This document shows, piece by piece, positions 1 through 9,525 of a DNA stretch of 64,000 bases (position 1 is the first letter of the stretch; each line of letters opens with the position of its first letter). The DNA lies in assembly GCF_020531985.1 (NCBI RefSeq), contig NZ_JAJAVQ010000002.1, positions 558,001 to 622,000 on the forward strand, read 5' to 3'. A program made the translations under genes and the position numbers. This DNA comes from Rheinheimera aquimaris. Its GTDB lineage: Bacteria; Pseudomonadota; Gammaproteobacteria; Enterobacterales; Alteromonadaceae. The notes under the pieces are model-generated. The model was not told the origin of the DNA. It made no database searches and saw only the letters and a program-made list of their open reading frames with translations.

Positions 1-73
1 TTAAAGCAGCTGCATTGCTCTGCTTATGCTTGGCTCGAGAGCCCGGCGGTGAAAACGAATTCAGAGAAGTATC

Positions 74-1555
74 ATGACAAACTATTTTAATACATTAAAT
101 TTACGCCAGCAGTTAGGCCAGTTGGGCCAGTGCCGTTTTATGGATAAAGCTGAGTTTGCCAACGGCTGTGAATTTTTGAAAGGCTGGAATATTGTTATTG
201 TCGGTTGCGGAGCTCAGGGGTTGAACCAGGGGCTTAACATGCGCGATTCTGGCCTGAACATCAGTTATGCACTGCGTGCTGAAGCTATTGCAGAGAAAAG
301 GGCTTCATTTAAAAAAGCCAGCGATAACGATTTCACTGTTGGCACCTATGAACAGCTGATCCCTACAGCGGATTTAGTATTAAACCTAACGCCGGACAAA
401 CAGCACAGCGCGGTGGTGGATGCAGTTATGCCACTAATGAAGCAGGGGGCGACTCTGGCTTATTCGCATGGTTTCAATATTGTTGAAGAAGGTAAACAGA
501 TCCGGTCAGACATCACAGTGGTGATGGTGGCTCCCAAGTGTCCGGGCACTGAAGTAAGAGAAGAGTATAAGCGCGGTTTTGGCGTTCCGACTTTGATAGC
601 GGTACACCCTGAGAATGATCCTAAAGGTCAGGGGCTGGAAATTGCGAAAGCTTATGCCTCGGCGACAGGAGGCGATCGTGCCGGTGTATTGCAGTCATCC
701 TTCGTAGCAGAAGTAAAATCTGACCTGATGGGTGAGCAGACTATCCTGTGCGGCATGCTGCAAACCGGCGCTATTCTGGCGTTCGATAAAATGGTCGCTG
801 ATGGTGTTGCACCGGGTTATGCCGCTAAGCTTATTCAGTATGGTTGGGAAACAGTAACCGAAGCGTTGAAGCACGGTGGCATTACCAACATGATGGATCG
901 GTTAAGCAATCCGGCAAAAATCAAAACATTCGAGCTTGCTGAGCAATTAAAAGCAACGTTACGGCCTTTGTTTGAGAAACACATGGATGACATCATCAGC
1001 GGTGAGTTCTCCCGTACCATGATGGCAGACTGGGCGAATGATGATAAAAACCTGCTTACCTGGCGTGAACAGACACGCAGCTGTGGCTTTGAGCAGGCAC
1101 CAGCTTCTGACGAGCATATAGCTGAACAGGACTACTTTGACCGTGGCTTATTGTTGGTCGCAATGGTGAAGGCTGGTGTGGAACTGGCGTTTGAGACTAT
1201 GGTCGATGCCGGTATTGTCGCGGAGTCGGCCTATTATGAGTCTTTACATGAGACGCCTTTGATCGCCAATACCATAGCGCGAAAACGCTTATACGAGATG
1301 AATGTGGTCATTTCTGATACAGCAGAATATGGTAACTATCTGTTTGCCCATGCCGCTGTACCGCTGTTAAAAGAGACTGTGAATAGTTTAAGTAGCGAAT
1401 ACCTTGGTAAAGGTGTGTCTGCCGGTAACGGTGTCGACAACCTTAAGCTGATTGCCGTGAATGAGGCCATACGCCAGCATCCGGTGGAAATTGTCGGTAA
1501 AAAATTACGTGGTTACATGACAGCAATGAAACGTATTGTTGAGTCTGCTCAGTAG
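74..1555 (+). CDS. ilvC: Ketol-acid reductoisomerase (class II, long form)
   Basis: This is the NADPH-dependent enzyme of branched-chain amino acid synthesis. It isomerises and reduces 2-acetolactate or 2-aceto-2-hydroxybutyrate to the dihydroxy acid in the cytoplasm. The 493-residue product has the length of the enterobacterial class II enzymes (about 491), which carry a duplicated C-terminal knotted domain. The Rossmann nucleotide-binding loop is visible near residues 43-52 ([10 protein letters not shown]). The start follows a purine-rich AGAGAAG. It stands alone, and a hairpin terminator follows about 95 bases after the stop. No ilvY-type regulator is seen in the window. Confidence 0.97.
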   Translation: MTNYFNTLNLRQQLGQLGQCRFMDKAEFANGCEFLKGWNIVIVGCGAQGLNQGLNMRDSGLNISYALRAEAIAEKRASFKKASDNDFTVGTYEQLIPTADLVLNLTPDKQHSAVVDAVMPLMKQGATLAYSHGFNIVEEGKQIRSDITVVMVAPKCPGTEVREEYKRGFGVPTLIAVHPENDPKGQGLEIAKAYASATGGDRAGVLQSSFVAEVKSDLMGEQTILCGMLQTGAILAFDKMVADGVAPGYAAKLIQYGWETVTEALKHGGITNMMDRLSNPAKIKTFELAEQLKATLRPLFEKHMDDIISGEFSRTMMADWANDDKNLLTWREQTRSCGFEQAPASDEHIAEQDYFDRGLLLVAMVKAGVELAFETMVDAGIVAESAYYESLHETPLIANTIARKRLYEMNVVISDTAEYGNYLFAHAAVPLLKETVNSLSSEYLGKGVSAGNGVDNLKLIAVNEAIRQHPVEIVGKKLRGYMTAMKRIVESAQ

Positions 1556-1649
1556 CCTGAAGAATGATGTGGTTATAGGTGTGCCGTTTGCCAGAAGCAG
1601 CTGTATCACCTGACCAATAATGATGTTATACGTGGACCTTGGTTGTTTT

Positions 1650-1674
1650 GCCCTGCTATGCAGGGCTTTTTTTT
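1650..1674 (+). terminator. Rho-independent terminator downstream of ilvC
   Basis: The stem GCCCTGC/GCAGGGC closes a short loop (TAT) and is followed by eight T residues. It lies between ilvC and mgsA and separates their transcripts. Confidence 0.85.
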
Positions 1675-1714
1675 CGCGTTAAGCTGGCATTTTTAGACGC
1701 AGAGGTATGGTGCT

Positions 1715-2146
1715 ATGAAGACAATTGCTCTGGTTGCTCACGATGGTAAAAAGCAGGCTTTACTGCAATGGGTCTGCGCACATAAAAGCTTCTTTGCTGA
1801 TAAAAACCTGGTGGCTACCGGTACTACCGGCAAATTGATTGCGGAAGCACTGCAGCAGCATGTGCAATGCCTGGCGAGCGGCCCGCTGGGCGGCGATCAG
1901 CAAATAGGGGCGATGATTGCTGAGCAGAAGATCGACTGGCTGGTGTTCTTCTGGGATCCTCTTTCATCACAACCGCATGATCCAGATGTCAAAGCGTTAA
2001 TACGCCTGGCGGTTGTGTGGAATATTCCTGTTGCCTGTAATCAGGCGACGGCTGACTTTATCATTCATTCCAGCTTGTACCAGCAGGATTATAAACGGGA
2101 CGTGCCTGATTTCTCTGTATATCAAAGCAGATTAGATAAAAAATGA
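1715..2146 (+). CDS. mgsA: Methylglyoxal synthase
   Basis: The enzyme converts dihydroxyacetone phosphate to methylglyoxal and phosphate, the entry to the glycolytic bypass. The 143-residue protein is slightly shorter than the E. coli enzyme (152). It shows the N-terminal IALVAHDGKK phosphate-binding start, the ATGTTGKL loop near residue 35 and the GPLGGDQQIGAMI block near residue 57, which carries the catalytic aspartate of the family. The start ATG follows AGAGGT. It is monocistronic, downstream of the ilvC terminator, and is followed on the opposite strand by the CsrB-like RNA. Confidence 0.95.
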   Translation: MKTIALVAHDGKKQALLQWVCAHKSFFADKNLVATGTTGKLIAEALQQHVQCLASGPLGGDQQIGAMIAEQKIDWLVFFWDPLSSQPHDPDVKALIRLAVVWNIPVACNQATADFIIHSSLYQQDYKRDVPDFSVYQSRLDKK

Positions 2147-2249
2147 ACCGCGCGTTAGCTGTTGAGTCGATTGTGGTTTACGTCTGCTGATAGTTTGGTG
2201 TAATTGGCTGAGGTGTATTAATGCAGTTTTCTGATATTGGTGGGTGATG

Positions 2250-2284
2250 CAGGAAGAAGGTAGGCCGCAAACCGCGCGGCCACC
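2250..2284 (-). terminator. Terminator of the CsrB-like RNA
   Basis: On the minus strand GGTGGCCGC pairs with GCGGCCTACC (one bulged base) around a small loop, followed by TTCTTCC. The U tract is weak but the stem is strong and lies at the end of the GGA-repeat region. Confidence 0.6.
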
Positions 2285-2587
2285 TAAGGTCCTGTTTCGT
2301 CATCCTGTCGATACTGTCCTTAGCATATCATCCCTGGCTCCGTCCCGGAGTGTTCCCAAAGCGTCCTGCTATTTTCCTTTCATCCTTAAACATTATCATC
2401 CTGATAATGTGCTCTCGTCCTGAGAGTGTCCTGTATCATCCTTGCAATTCTCAGCGCTGGTGAAGAGTCTGAAAAGAGCTTGCTCATCCTGAGCGTGTCC
2501 TATTTTCATCCCTGTGCTATCCTAGCTTGAATCTGCGTCCTGCAGAGTCACCCTAACTTCCTGTCAGGGGGTCCATCCGTTGACAAG
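2250..2587 (-). ncRNA. csrB: CsrB/RsmB-family small RNA (CsrA-sequestering)
   Basis: Read on the minus strand, about 340 bases carry some twenty GGA motifs, mostly CAGGATG, CAGGACG or AAGGATG. Many sit in the loop of a short perfect hairpin: 2391-2409 (CATTATCA/TGATAATG), 2412-2426, 2482-2494 (GCTCA/TGAGC), 2338-2350 (CTCCG/CGGAG) and 2532-2546 (TCTGC/GCAGA). This is the defining architecture of CsrB-type RNAs, which titrate the translational regulator CsrA. The 3' end is a GC-rich hairpin at 2259-2284 followed by a TTCTTCC tail. A CATAAT -10 box upstream would place the start near 2584-2587. No -35 box is clear, which fits activator (GacA/UvrY) control. The 5' end is inferred. Confidence 0.88.
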
Positions 2588-2754
2588 TTAATTATGAACG
2601 CTATAGCGTAATTACAGCAGTAGCTTTTTGAAAAAACAGCGCTGTAATATTATTGTAAATATAAGAATCTAGATTTAAAGTTATTATTTATCATTGATTT
2701 AAGTGTTTATTTAAGAATGTTTTTGTCAGTTAAATAGCGTTTAAACTTACTTGT

Positions 2755-2774
2755 TTGTGAGATATATCTCACAA
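2755..2774. promoter_or_regulatory. Perfect 20-bp palindrome upstream of the DyP-like gene
   Basis: TTGTGAGATATATCTCACAA is a perfect dyad 67 bases before the start of the DyP-like gene. The two TGTGA/TCACA halves are 8 bases apart, not the 6 of a CRP site, so another dimeric regulator is more likely. No ligand or regulator can be assigned. Confidence 0.45.
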
Positions 2775-2840
2775 CAATGGCGGCTTTAAGGGTGCAAGAT
2801 TGTGCCATTCAATGTATGTCTGAATTAAACAAGGGTTAAG

Positions 2841-3755
2841 ATGGCCAGAGAACAACTGGGGATATGCACAGAAGCAAACCTGCATGGCAGCTATTTGCTG
2901 CTGAACGCCTATGAAGGGCATGAATCAGTTTTGCGATATAAGCTGGCACGTATACCTCAGTTAATTGATCGTCTTGCTGCACATTTCTCAGAATCGATGC
3001 TTACTGCTGTAGTGGCTATTGGCAGCAACTATTGGGACCTACTTTATCCTGATGCCAGGCCAGCGGGTTTGAAATCTTTTCCGGATTTAACACTGGACGA
3101 TATCGGTTTGTCGCCGGTACCAATTGATCTGCTGATCCAGGTACGCTCAGATCGTCTCGATGTTAATGTCATTGCCTGTCAGCAGATCCTACAGGTGTTG
3201 CAGGGCCATACAGAGTTGCAAGATCAATTACAGGGATTTCGCTATCTTGATGGTCGGGATTTGAGCGGCTTTATAAACGCACCTTACAATCCGGGTGGGC
3301 GTCACAAAAGGCAAGTTGCTTTAGTGGACAGTGCACAGCAACCAGTCTTTGCCGCTGGCAGTTATGTGTATTTTCAACAGCTGTGTTTTGATCAGATGCT
3401 CTGGCAGCAACTTAGTTTGACTGAGCAGGAAGAAGTTATGGGTTATGACAAGGTGTCAGCAAAACCACTGAGTAATACGTTAATGTTGCCTGATAGCCAT
3501 TTGGCATCGACTCAGCAATCCGGCAGCACCGTACTGATGCAGAACATGCCGTTTTATCAGCCAAAGCGACAAGGACTCATTCAACTGAGCTATGCCGCAA
3601 AAGCAGAATATCTGGCCGACGCGCTGTTCAGGCGTCTAGGCGTATCGGAGCAGTTAACAGCCACAGACGCGTTGCTGAGTTATTATCGTATTGAGCTAAG
3701 TGCAGCATTCTTCGCCCCGTCTCTGAGCTTTCTCGAATTATCTGCAAAAGGTTAA
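2841..3755 (+). CDS. DyP-type peroxidase homologue with substituted distal residues
   Basis: This 304-residue protein belongs to the dye-decolorising peroxidase family, which binds heme and reduces hydrogen peroxide. The N-terminal MAREQLGICTEANLHG and the FRYLDGRDLSGF block near residue 133 match the cytoplasmic YfeX-like branch. The proximal heme ligand is present as His220 in DSHLAS. From what I recall of the family, the GFVDGTENP segment with the catalytic aspartate is here GFINAPYNP (Asn146), and the distal arginine of the VRQSLPYG segment is here Met233 in VLMQNMPF. The protein may therefore bind heme without normal peroxidase activity. The ATG follows AAGGG. It has its own promoter region with a palindrome at 2755-2774, and converges on argR 12 bases downstream. 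Confidence 0.85.
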   Translation: MAREQLGICTEANLHGSYLLLNAYEGHESVLRYKLARIPQLIDRLAAHFSESMLTAVVAIGSNYWDLLYPDARPAGLKSFPDLTLDDIGLSPVPIDLLIQVRSDRLDVNVIACQQILQVLQGHTELQDQLQGFRYLDGRDLSGFINAPYNPGGRHKRQVALVDSAQQPVFAAGSYVYFQQLCFDQMLWQQLSLTEQEEVMGYDKVSAKPLSNTLMLPDSHLASTQQSGSTVLMQNMPFYQPKRQGLIQLSYAAKAEYLADALFRRLGVSEQLTATDALLSYYRIELSAAFFAPSLSFLELSAKG

Positions 3756-3767
3756 GCTGTAAAGCAA

Positions 3768-4235
3768 TTATACTTTTTCAAATAGCTCGGTAACTTTCTT
3801 CAGTGTGAAATCAATATTTTTAACGCTGATTGGCGCAATGAAGATGGTGTCATCACCCGCAATGGTCCCAAGTACCCCTTCGGCTTTACCAACTGAATCA
3901 AGCAGACGCGCGATAAGTTGTGCTGCGCCCGGACTGGTACGGATGATAATCATCACATCGTTATGTTCAATATCAAGTACCAACTGACGCAGAGGGCTTT
4001 TGGTCGTCGGCACGCCCAGTTCAGGTGGCAGTGTGTACACCATTTCCTGCTTGGCATTTCGGGTGCGTACGGCGCCATACTTACTCAGCATCCGGGACAC
4101 TTTAGACTGACTGATATTATCAAAGCCATCATTTTTCAGTGCATCAACTATTTCACCCTGAGAGCCAAAGCTTTCTGTCTTCAGTAATGCTTTAAACGCT
4201 TGGATCAGCGCTTCCTGTTTGGCTTGCTTTGTCAT
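3768..4235 (-). CDS. argR: Arginine repressor
   Basis: This hexameric, arginine-responsive DNA-binding protein represses arginine biosynthesis genes and acts in XerCD recombination in relatives. The 155 residues comprise an N-terminal winged helix with the recognition segment [10 protein letters not shown] (about residues 41-50) and a C-terminal oligomerisation/arginine-binding domain with [10 protein letters not shown] (about 123-132). It is divergent from mdh, an arrangement also found in enterobacteria and vibrios. I could not pick out a convincing ARG box in the 189-base intergenic region by eye. Confidence 0.96.
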   Translation of the reverse strand: MTKQAKQEALIQAFKALLKTESFGSQGEIVDALKNDGFDNISQSKVSRMLSKYGAVRTRNAKQEMVYTLPPELGVPTTKSPLRQLVLDIEHNDVMIIIRTSPGAAQLIARLLDSVGKAEGVLGTIAGDDTIFIAPISVKNIDFTLKKVTELFEKV

Positions 4236-4424
4236 ATCACGCTCTTATCATCGTTGTTTTGTGCCAGTATCTTAGCAAAGTTCGTCGTGCGTCACACTTT
4301 GTGAAGTAAACTACACTAAAATTCGCTAAAATGCTTAGACTTTAGGCGTAAGCTATTTGTATTTTCAGCGCGGTTTCAGTATTGTTGGCGCGTTTTTCAA
4401 TCAACCGTTATTGAGGGATTTATC

Positions 4425-5363
4425 ATGAAAGTTGCTGTCTTAGGTGCCGCCGGTGGTATTGGCCAGGCATTATCGTTACTGCTGAAATTAGACTTACCAG
4501 CGGGCACAGATTTAGCGTTATATGATTTAGCACCGGTTACTCCGGGCGTTGCGGTTGATTTAAGCCATATCCCTACAGCCGTTAAGGTAACGGGCTACGG
4601 TAAAGAAGACCTGAACACGGCGTTAGCTGGTGCAGACATTGTTATGATCCCAGCCGGTATGCCACGTAAGCCAGGTATGGACCGCTCAGATCTGTTTAAC
4701 ATTAATGCTGGTGTGGTAAAAACACTGGCTGAAGCCATAGTGCAGCAGTGCCCTAAAGCCTTGGTTGGCATTATCACCAACCCGGTTAACACAACAGTGG
4801 CAATCGCAGCTGATGTATTTAAGAAAGCGGGTACCTATGACCCACGTCGTTTATTCGGTGTTACCACACTGGATGTTATTCGCGCAGAAACCTTTGTTGG
4901 TGAATTAAAAGGCAAAAACCCGACTGAAGTTACTGTGCCGGTAATTGGCGGTCACAGCGGTACAACTATTCTGCCATTACTGTCTCAGGTTGCAGGCGTC
5001 AGTTTCACTGATGAAGAAGTGGCTTCGTTAACTCACCGTATTCAGAACGCAGGTACTGAGGTTGTTGAAGCTAAAGCCGGTGGCGGATCTGCCACGCTTT
5101 CCATGGGCCAGGCGGCCGCTCGTTTCTGTATTTCTCTGATCAAAGGTTTACAAGGCGAAGCAGTAACTGAATATGCTTACGTTGAAGGTGACGGTGAGCA
5201 CGCGCGCTTCTTTGCTCAGCCTTTAGTTCTGGGTAAGAACGGCGTTGAGAAATTACTGCCTATCGGTACTTTAAGTGCATACGAGCAGAAAGCCATGAAC
5301 GACATGCTTGGCACCTTAAAAGGCGATATCACTCTGGGTGAAGAGTTCGTTAAAAATAACTGA
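4425..5363 (+). CDS. mdh: Malate dehydrogenase (NAD-dependent)
   Basis: This TCA-cycle enzyme interconverts malate and oxaloacetate. The 312 residues match the E. coli-type enzyme in length and motifs: N-terminal GAAGGIGQ dinucleotide loop at residues 7-14, the mobile-loop arginines in [10 protein letters not shown] near residue 80, and the catalytic IGGHSG near residue 174. The start follows GAGGG. It is transcribed away from argR and ends at a bidirectional terminator shared with ispB. Confidence 0.97.
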   Translation: MKVAVLGAAGGIGQALSLLLKLDLPAGTDLALYDLAPVTPGVAVDLSHIPTAVKVTGYGKEDLNTALAGADIVMIPAGMPRKPGMDRSDLFNINAGVVKTLAEAIVQQCPKALVGIITNPVNTTVAIAADVFKKAGTYDPRRLFGVTTLDVIRAETFVGELKGKNPTEVTVPVIGGHSGTTILPLLSQVAGVSFTDEEVASLTHRIQNAGTEVVEAKAGGGSATLSMGQAAARFCISLIKGLQGEAVTEYAYVEGDGEHARFFAQPLVLGKNGVEKLLPIGTLSAYEQKAMNDMLGTLKGDITLGEEFVKNN

Positions 5364-5381
5364 GCGTGTTCTTGGTAATGG

Positions 5382-5407
5382 AAAAAGGCGCATGACGCGC
5401 CTTTTTT
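5382..5407. terminator. Bidirectional terminator between mdh and ispB
   Basis: AAAAAGGCGC and GCGCCTTTTTT form a stem around a short loop, with A and T runs on both sides. It can stop mdh from the left and ispB from the right. Confidence 0.85.
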
Positions 5408-5424
5408 GTTTTCTGCATCACATG

Positions 5425-6396
5425 TTAATGAGTCCGGGATACCGCTATGTCTGCTAAGGCTAACAGCGCTTGCTTATGCTCAGATTCTGGCAATATTGCC
5501 AATGCCTGGCGGGCACTTTCCGCTTCGCGCTCAGCGATGCTGCGTGTATAACCAAAAGCATTAGTACCGTGCAGGGCGGCCATAATGGCATCAAGGTTAG
5601 CCATACCGTTACCTTCTAATATAGCTTCACGGATCAATGACTGCTGTGCCGTAGTGCCATGCTTCAGCGCATGGATAAGTGGTAACGTTGGTTTACCTTC
5701 TGCCAGATCATCGCCAATATTCTTGCCTAACTCGGCGGCATCAGCCTGATAATCCAATACATCATCAATAAGCTGAAAGGCTGTGCCCAGATGCATACCG
5801 TAAAGTTTAAGACTGTTCACGACAGCTTCAGGTTGCTGCGTAATAATAGCGGCTAACTGAGTTGCTGCTTCAAACAGTTTGGCTGTTTTGCAGTAAATGA
5901 CCTGCATATAACTTTGCTCGGTTGTGTCAGGATCATTGACGTTCATCAGTTGCAGCACTTCGCCTTCGGCGATGATATTAGTGGCGTCTGCCAGCACATG
6001 CATAATACGCATGTCGTTAAGCGATACCATCATCTGAAATGAACGGCTGTATAGAAAGTCGCCCACCAGTACGCTGGCCTGGTTGCCGAAAACTGCATTG
6101 GCCGTTTCTTTACCCCGGCGTAGTGTCGATTCATCTACTACGTCATCATGCAGCAAGGTTGATGTGTGAATGAACTCGATGATGGCGGCAACAGTGATAT
6201 GAGCATTGCCCTGGTAACCCAAGGCTCTGGCGGCTAACACTGCCAGCAGTGGCCTTAATCGTTTACCGCCACTGTTGACGATGTAAATACCTAATTGGTT
6301 GATCAGAGCAACATCTGAGTTTAGCTGTGAAAAGATATGTTCGTTAACCGCAGCCATATCGGCAGAAGTGAGCTGCTGAATTTGTTCGAGCGTCAT
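5425..6396 (-). CDS. ispB: Octaprenyl diphosphate synthase
   Basis: This trans-polyprenyl synthase makes the ubiquinone/menaquinone side chain from farnesyl diphosphate and isopentenyl diphosphate. The two aspartate-rich motifs are LLHDDVVDE (near residue 85) and LIDDVLD (near residue 212). I chose the ATG at 6396, which gives 323 residues beginning MTLEQIQQLTS, the same length and start as the E. coli protein. A TTG three codons upstream is the only alternative. It is divergent from rplU, as in many gammaproteobacteria. Confidence 0.96.
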   Translation of the reverse strand: MTLEQIQQLTSADMAAVNEHIFSQLNSDVALINQLGIYIVNSGGKRLRPLLAVLAARALGYQGNAHITVAAIIEFIHTSTLLHDDVVDESTLRRGKETANAVFGNQASVLVGDFLYSRSFQMMVSLNDMRIMHVLADATNIIAEGEVLQLMNVNDPDTTEQSYMQVIYCKTAKLFEAATQLAAIITQQPEAVVNSLKLYGMHLGTAFQLIDDVLDYQADAAELGKNIGDDLAEGKPTLPLIHALKHGTTAQQSLIREAILEGNGMANLDAIMAALHGTNAFGYTRSIAEREAESARQALAILPESEHKQALLALADIAVSRTH

Positions 6397-6509
6397 GAAA
6401 AACAACTGCTTAAACCAAAGAATGGCGATAATTCTACACTATGGCCCCGATACTCCCAAAGCAAAACCGGATCCTTTTACTGCTTCAGTGATCTTTTTTA
6501 TATTACTAC

Positions 6510-6538
6510 TTGCGGGGGTAGGGGAAATTGCGTACAAT
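6510..6538 (+). promoter_or_regulatory. Sigma-70 promoter of rplU-rpmA
   Basis: A -35 box TTGCGG (6510-6515) and a -10 box TACAAT (6533-6538) are separated by exactly 17 bases, about 70 bases ahead of the rplU start codon. The spacer contains a G-rich run (GGGGGTAGGGG). Confidence 0.7.
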
Positions 6539-6611
6539 TCGCGCCCTGTGAATTGAATTAACACGCCCCTTACTACAATTAAGCGATGGCGTGCTTTGTA
6601 CGGAGTTAACT

Positions 6612-6920
6612 ATGTACGCGGTTTTCCAAAGTGGTGGTAAACAGCACCGTGTGACGGAAGGTCAAACTCTACGTCTTGAAAAATTAGACTTAGAAACCGG
6701 CGCAACAATCGAATTTACACCTCTGATGGTCGCTAATGGCGAAGATATCAGCATCGGTGCACCTTTAGTTGAAGGTGGTAAAGTAGTAGCGGAAGTGGTC
6801 ACTCATGGCCGTGGCGATAAAATTAAAATCGTTAAGTTCCGTCGTCGTAAGCATTCACGCAAGCAGATGGGCCACCGTCAGTGGTTCACTGAAGTGAAAA
6901 TTACCAGCATCAGCGCGTAA
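6612..6920 (+). CDS. rplU: 50S ribosomal protein L21
   Basis: This is the large-subunit ribosomal protein L21. The ATG at 6612 was chosen because it gives the canonical start [14 protein letters not shown] and 102 residues, and has a CGGAG ribosome-binding site just upstream. The conserved basic segment [16 protein letters not shown] lies near residues 76-91. It is the first gene of rplU-rpmA, with rpmA 15 bases downstream. Confidence 0.98.
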   Translation: MYAVFQSGGKQHRVTEGQTLRLEKLDLETGATIEFTPLMVANGEDISIGAPLVEGGKVVAEVVTHGRGDKIKIVKFRRRKHSRKQMGHRQWFTEVKITSISA

Positions 6921-6935
6921 TAGGAGTATCGACAC

Positions 6936-7193
6936 ATGGCAAGTAAAAAAGGTGTAGGTAGCACTCGTAACGGTCGCGATTCAGAAGCTAAACGCTTAGG
7001 TGTTAAGCGTTTTGGTGGCGAATCTGTATTAGCTGGTAGCATCATCGTACGTCAGCGTGGTACTAAATTCCACGCTGGTACTAACGTTGGTATCGGTAAA
7101 GACCACACTCTGTTCGCTTTAACTGAAGGTAAAGTGAAGTTTGAAGTGAAAGGTGAGCACAACCGTAAGTTTGTGAGCATCGTCAGCGAGTAA
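6936..7193 (+). CDS. rpmA: 50S ribosomal protein L27
   Basis: L27 reaches the peptidyl-transferase centre with its N-terminal tail. The 85-residue product begins [16 protein letters not shown] and contains the conserved [22 protein letters not shown] block, all typical. It is preceded by TAGGAG and cotranscribed with rplU. A strong terminator follows, so obgE, although adjacent, can be expressed separately. Confidence 0.98.
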   Translation: MASKKGVGSTRNGRDSEAKRLGVKRFGGESVLAGSIIVRQRGTKFHAGTNVGIGKDHTLFALTEGKVKFEVKGEHNRKFVSIVSE

Positions 7194-7210
7194 GCTGTCA
7201 AATTTCAAAT

Positions 7211-7236
7211 AAACCCCGCCTGGTGCGGGGTTTTTT
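7211..7236 (+). terminator. Rho-independent terminator after rpmA
   Basis: AACCCCGC and GCGGGGTT pair around a CTGGT loop, followed by a run of T. It separates rplU-rpmA from obgE. Confidence 0.9.
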
Positions 7237-7338
7237 ATTACTAAGTTGGTGTGATAGGTCACGCAAGCCTGTTTCGACATCTTTTAATAAGCTAAGTTAT
7301 ACTTATCGCCAGTTAACTGGTAACTGGTTTTAATCTGA

Positions 7339-8514
<1,176 letters not shown>

Positions 8515-8524
8515 GGTAGTAGGC

Positions 8525-9022
8525 ATGATAATTTCAATGGTTGCCGCCATGACCAGGAACAGGGTGATTGGTAAAGATAACCAGATGCCCTGGCACTTGC
8601 CGGCAGATTTAAAACATTTTAAGCAGGTGACATTGGGTAAACCCGTTGTCATGGGGCGAAAAACGTTTGAATCTATCGGGCGGCTTCTGCCGGGCCGTCG
8701 CAATATTGTCATCAGCCGATCGGCACCTGTTGATGCCAAAGGCGCTGAATGGGTTACCAGCCTTACACAGGCGTTTGAGCTGTTGCAACAACATGACGAA
8801 GTAATGGTGATTGGCGGGGCCGAAGTTTATCGCCAGTGTTTACCTTTAGCGCACCGGCTATATTTAACCGAAATTGAGCTCAATACTGAAGGTGATGCGT
8901 ATTTTCCCGACTATCAGGCGGGAAATTCAGACGAATGGCGGCTTATCAGCGAATCTCATCATCCTGCTGACATAAACAACCCCTATCATTGCCGTTTTAT
9001 TACATTACAGCGTGCGGTCTGA
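8525..9022 (+). CDS. folA: Dihydrofolate reductase
   Basis: It reduces dihydrofolate to tetrahydrofolate with NADPH and is the target of trimethoprim. The 165 residues begin MIISMVAAMTRNRVIGKDNQMPWHLPADL. This holds the conserved Met20-loop region and the acidic folate-binding aspartate (here in LPADL), followed by GRKTFESIGR near residue 44 and the MVIGGAEVY block near residue 94. The start lies 10 bases behind obgE, with a weak AAGG site. Confidence 0.96.
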   Translation: MIISMVAAMTRNRVIGKDNQMPWHLPADLKHFKQVTLGKPVVMGRKTFESIGRLLPGRRNIVISRSAPVDAKGAEWVTSLTQAFELLQQHDEVMVIGGAEVYRQCLPLAHRLYLTEIELNTEGDAYFPDYQAGNSDEWRLISESHHPADINNPYHCRFITLQRAV

Positions 9023-9084
9023 GTTTGCACAGGCAAAGACATGTTGTTAAGATGATTCAGGTTATATTCAGTGAGGAGTAGTAG

Positions 9085-9465
9085 ATGAGATTATTGTCAA
9101 CTTTGTTGTGTGGTGCTGCGGTAACATTATCACTATTGACTGCACCGGTTGCAGTAGCCGATGATCAGCTTGCTGCTTCAATGTGCGATTATGTAGCAGC
9201 GGATGATAAAAACCGTCTGCGTAAGGTTTTGAGTGACTATCGTCTGCGTCTGCGCAACATTTATGACGGTGTAGTGTGTAATGGCGAAAGTCTTATTCGT
9301 CATGCATTTAGGAGTAATGCCGCAGACGTTGGCGAATTTATTGCCAAGCAATTACCTGGCTCGGCAATTGCTGGCGCGGGTGATATCGAATGGGCTGAAG
9401 CTAATGGTTTTGGTGCCTCGCCTTTAGTAGCCGTGTTAAAGAGCCGGGCGGGTGACGGCGATTAA
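9085..9465 (+). CDS. Secreted DUF3718 family protein
   Basis: This 126-residue protein has a clear Sec signal peptide (residues 1-25, ending APVAVAD). The mature part contains the conserved pattern of DUF3718: MCDYVAADDKNRLRKVL, then RLRLRNIYDGVVCNG with two cysteines that could form a disulfide in the periplasm. The family is common in Alteromonadales and has no known function. It has its own GAGGAG site and a terminator after it. Assignment is from motif memory; location in the periplasm is inferred. Confidence 0.8.
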   Translation: MRLLSTLLCGAAVTLSLLTAPVAVADDQLAASMCDYVAADDKNRLRKVLSDYRLRLRNIYDGVVCNGESLIRHAFRSNAADVGEFIAKQLPGSAIAGAGDIEWAEANGFGASPLVAVLKSRAGDGD

Positions 9466-9483
9466 TCGGTTTACAGCATAATA

Positions 9484-9509
9484 AAAAACCGCCAACTGGC
9501 GGTTTTTTA
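9484..9509. terminator. Bidirectional terminator after the DUF3718 gene
   Basis: AAAAAACCGCCA pairs with TGGCGGTTTTTT around a two-base loop, with A/T runs on both sides. It lies between the converging DUF3718 and chemoreceptor genes. Confidence 0.9.
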
Positions 9510-9525
9510 TTATGCTGATCAAAGC

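Noticed and set aside
2280..2570. Short repeats (ATCCTG/GTCCTG) suggesting a CRISPR-like or tandem repeat array
   Set aside because: Unit spacing is irregular and the repeats sit in loops of separate hairpins. The minus-strand reading explains all of it as a CsrB-type RNA.
2756..2773. CRP binding site TGTGA...TCACA
   Set aside because: The half-sites are 8 bases apart, not 6, so it does not fit the CRP consensus. Kept only as an unassigned palindrome.
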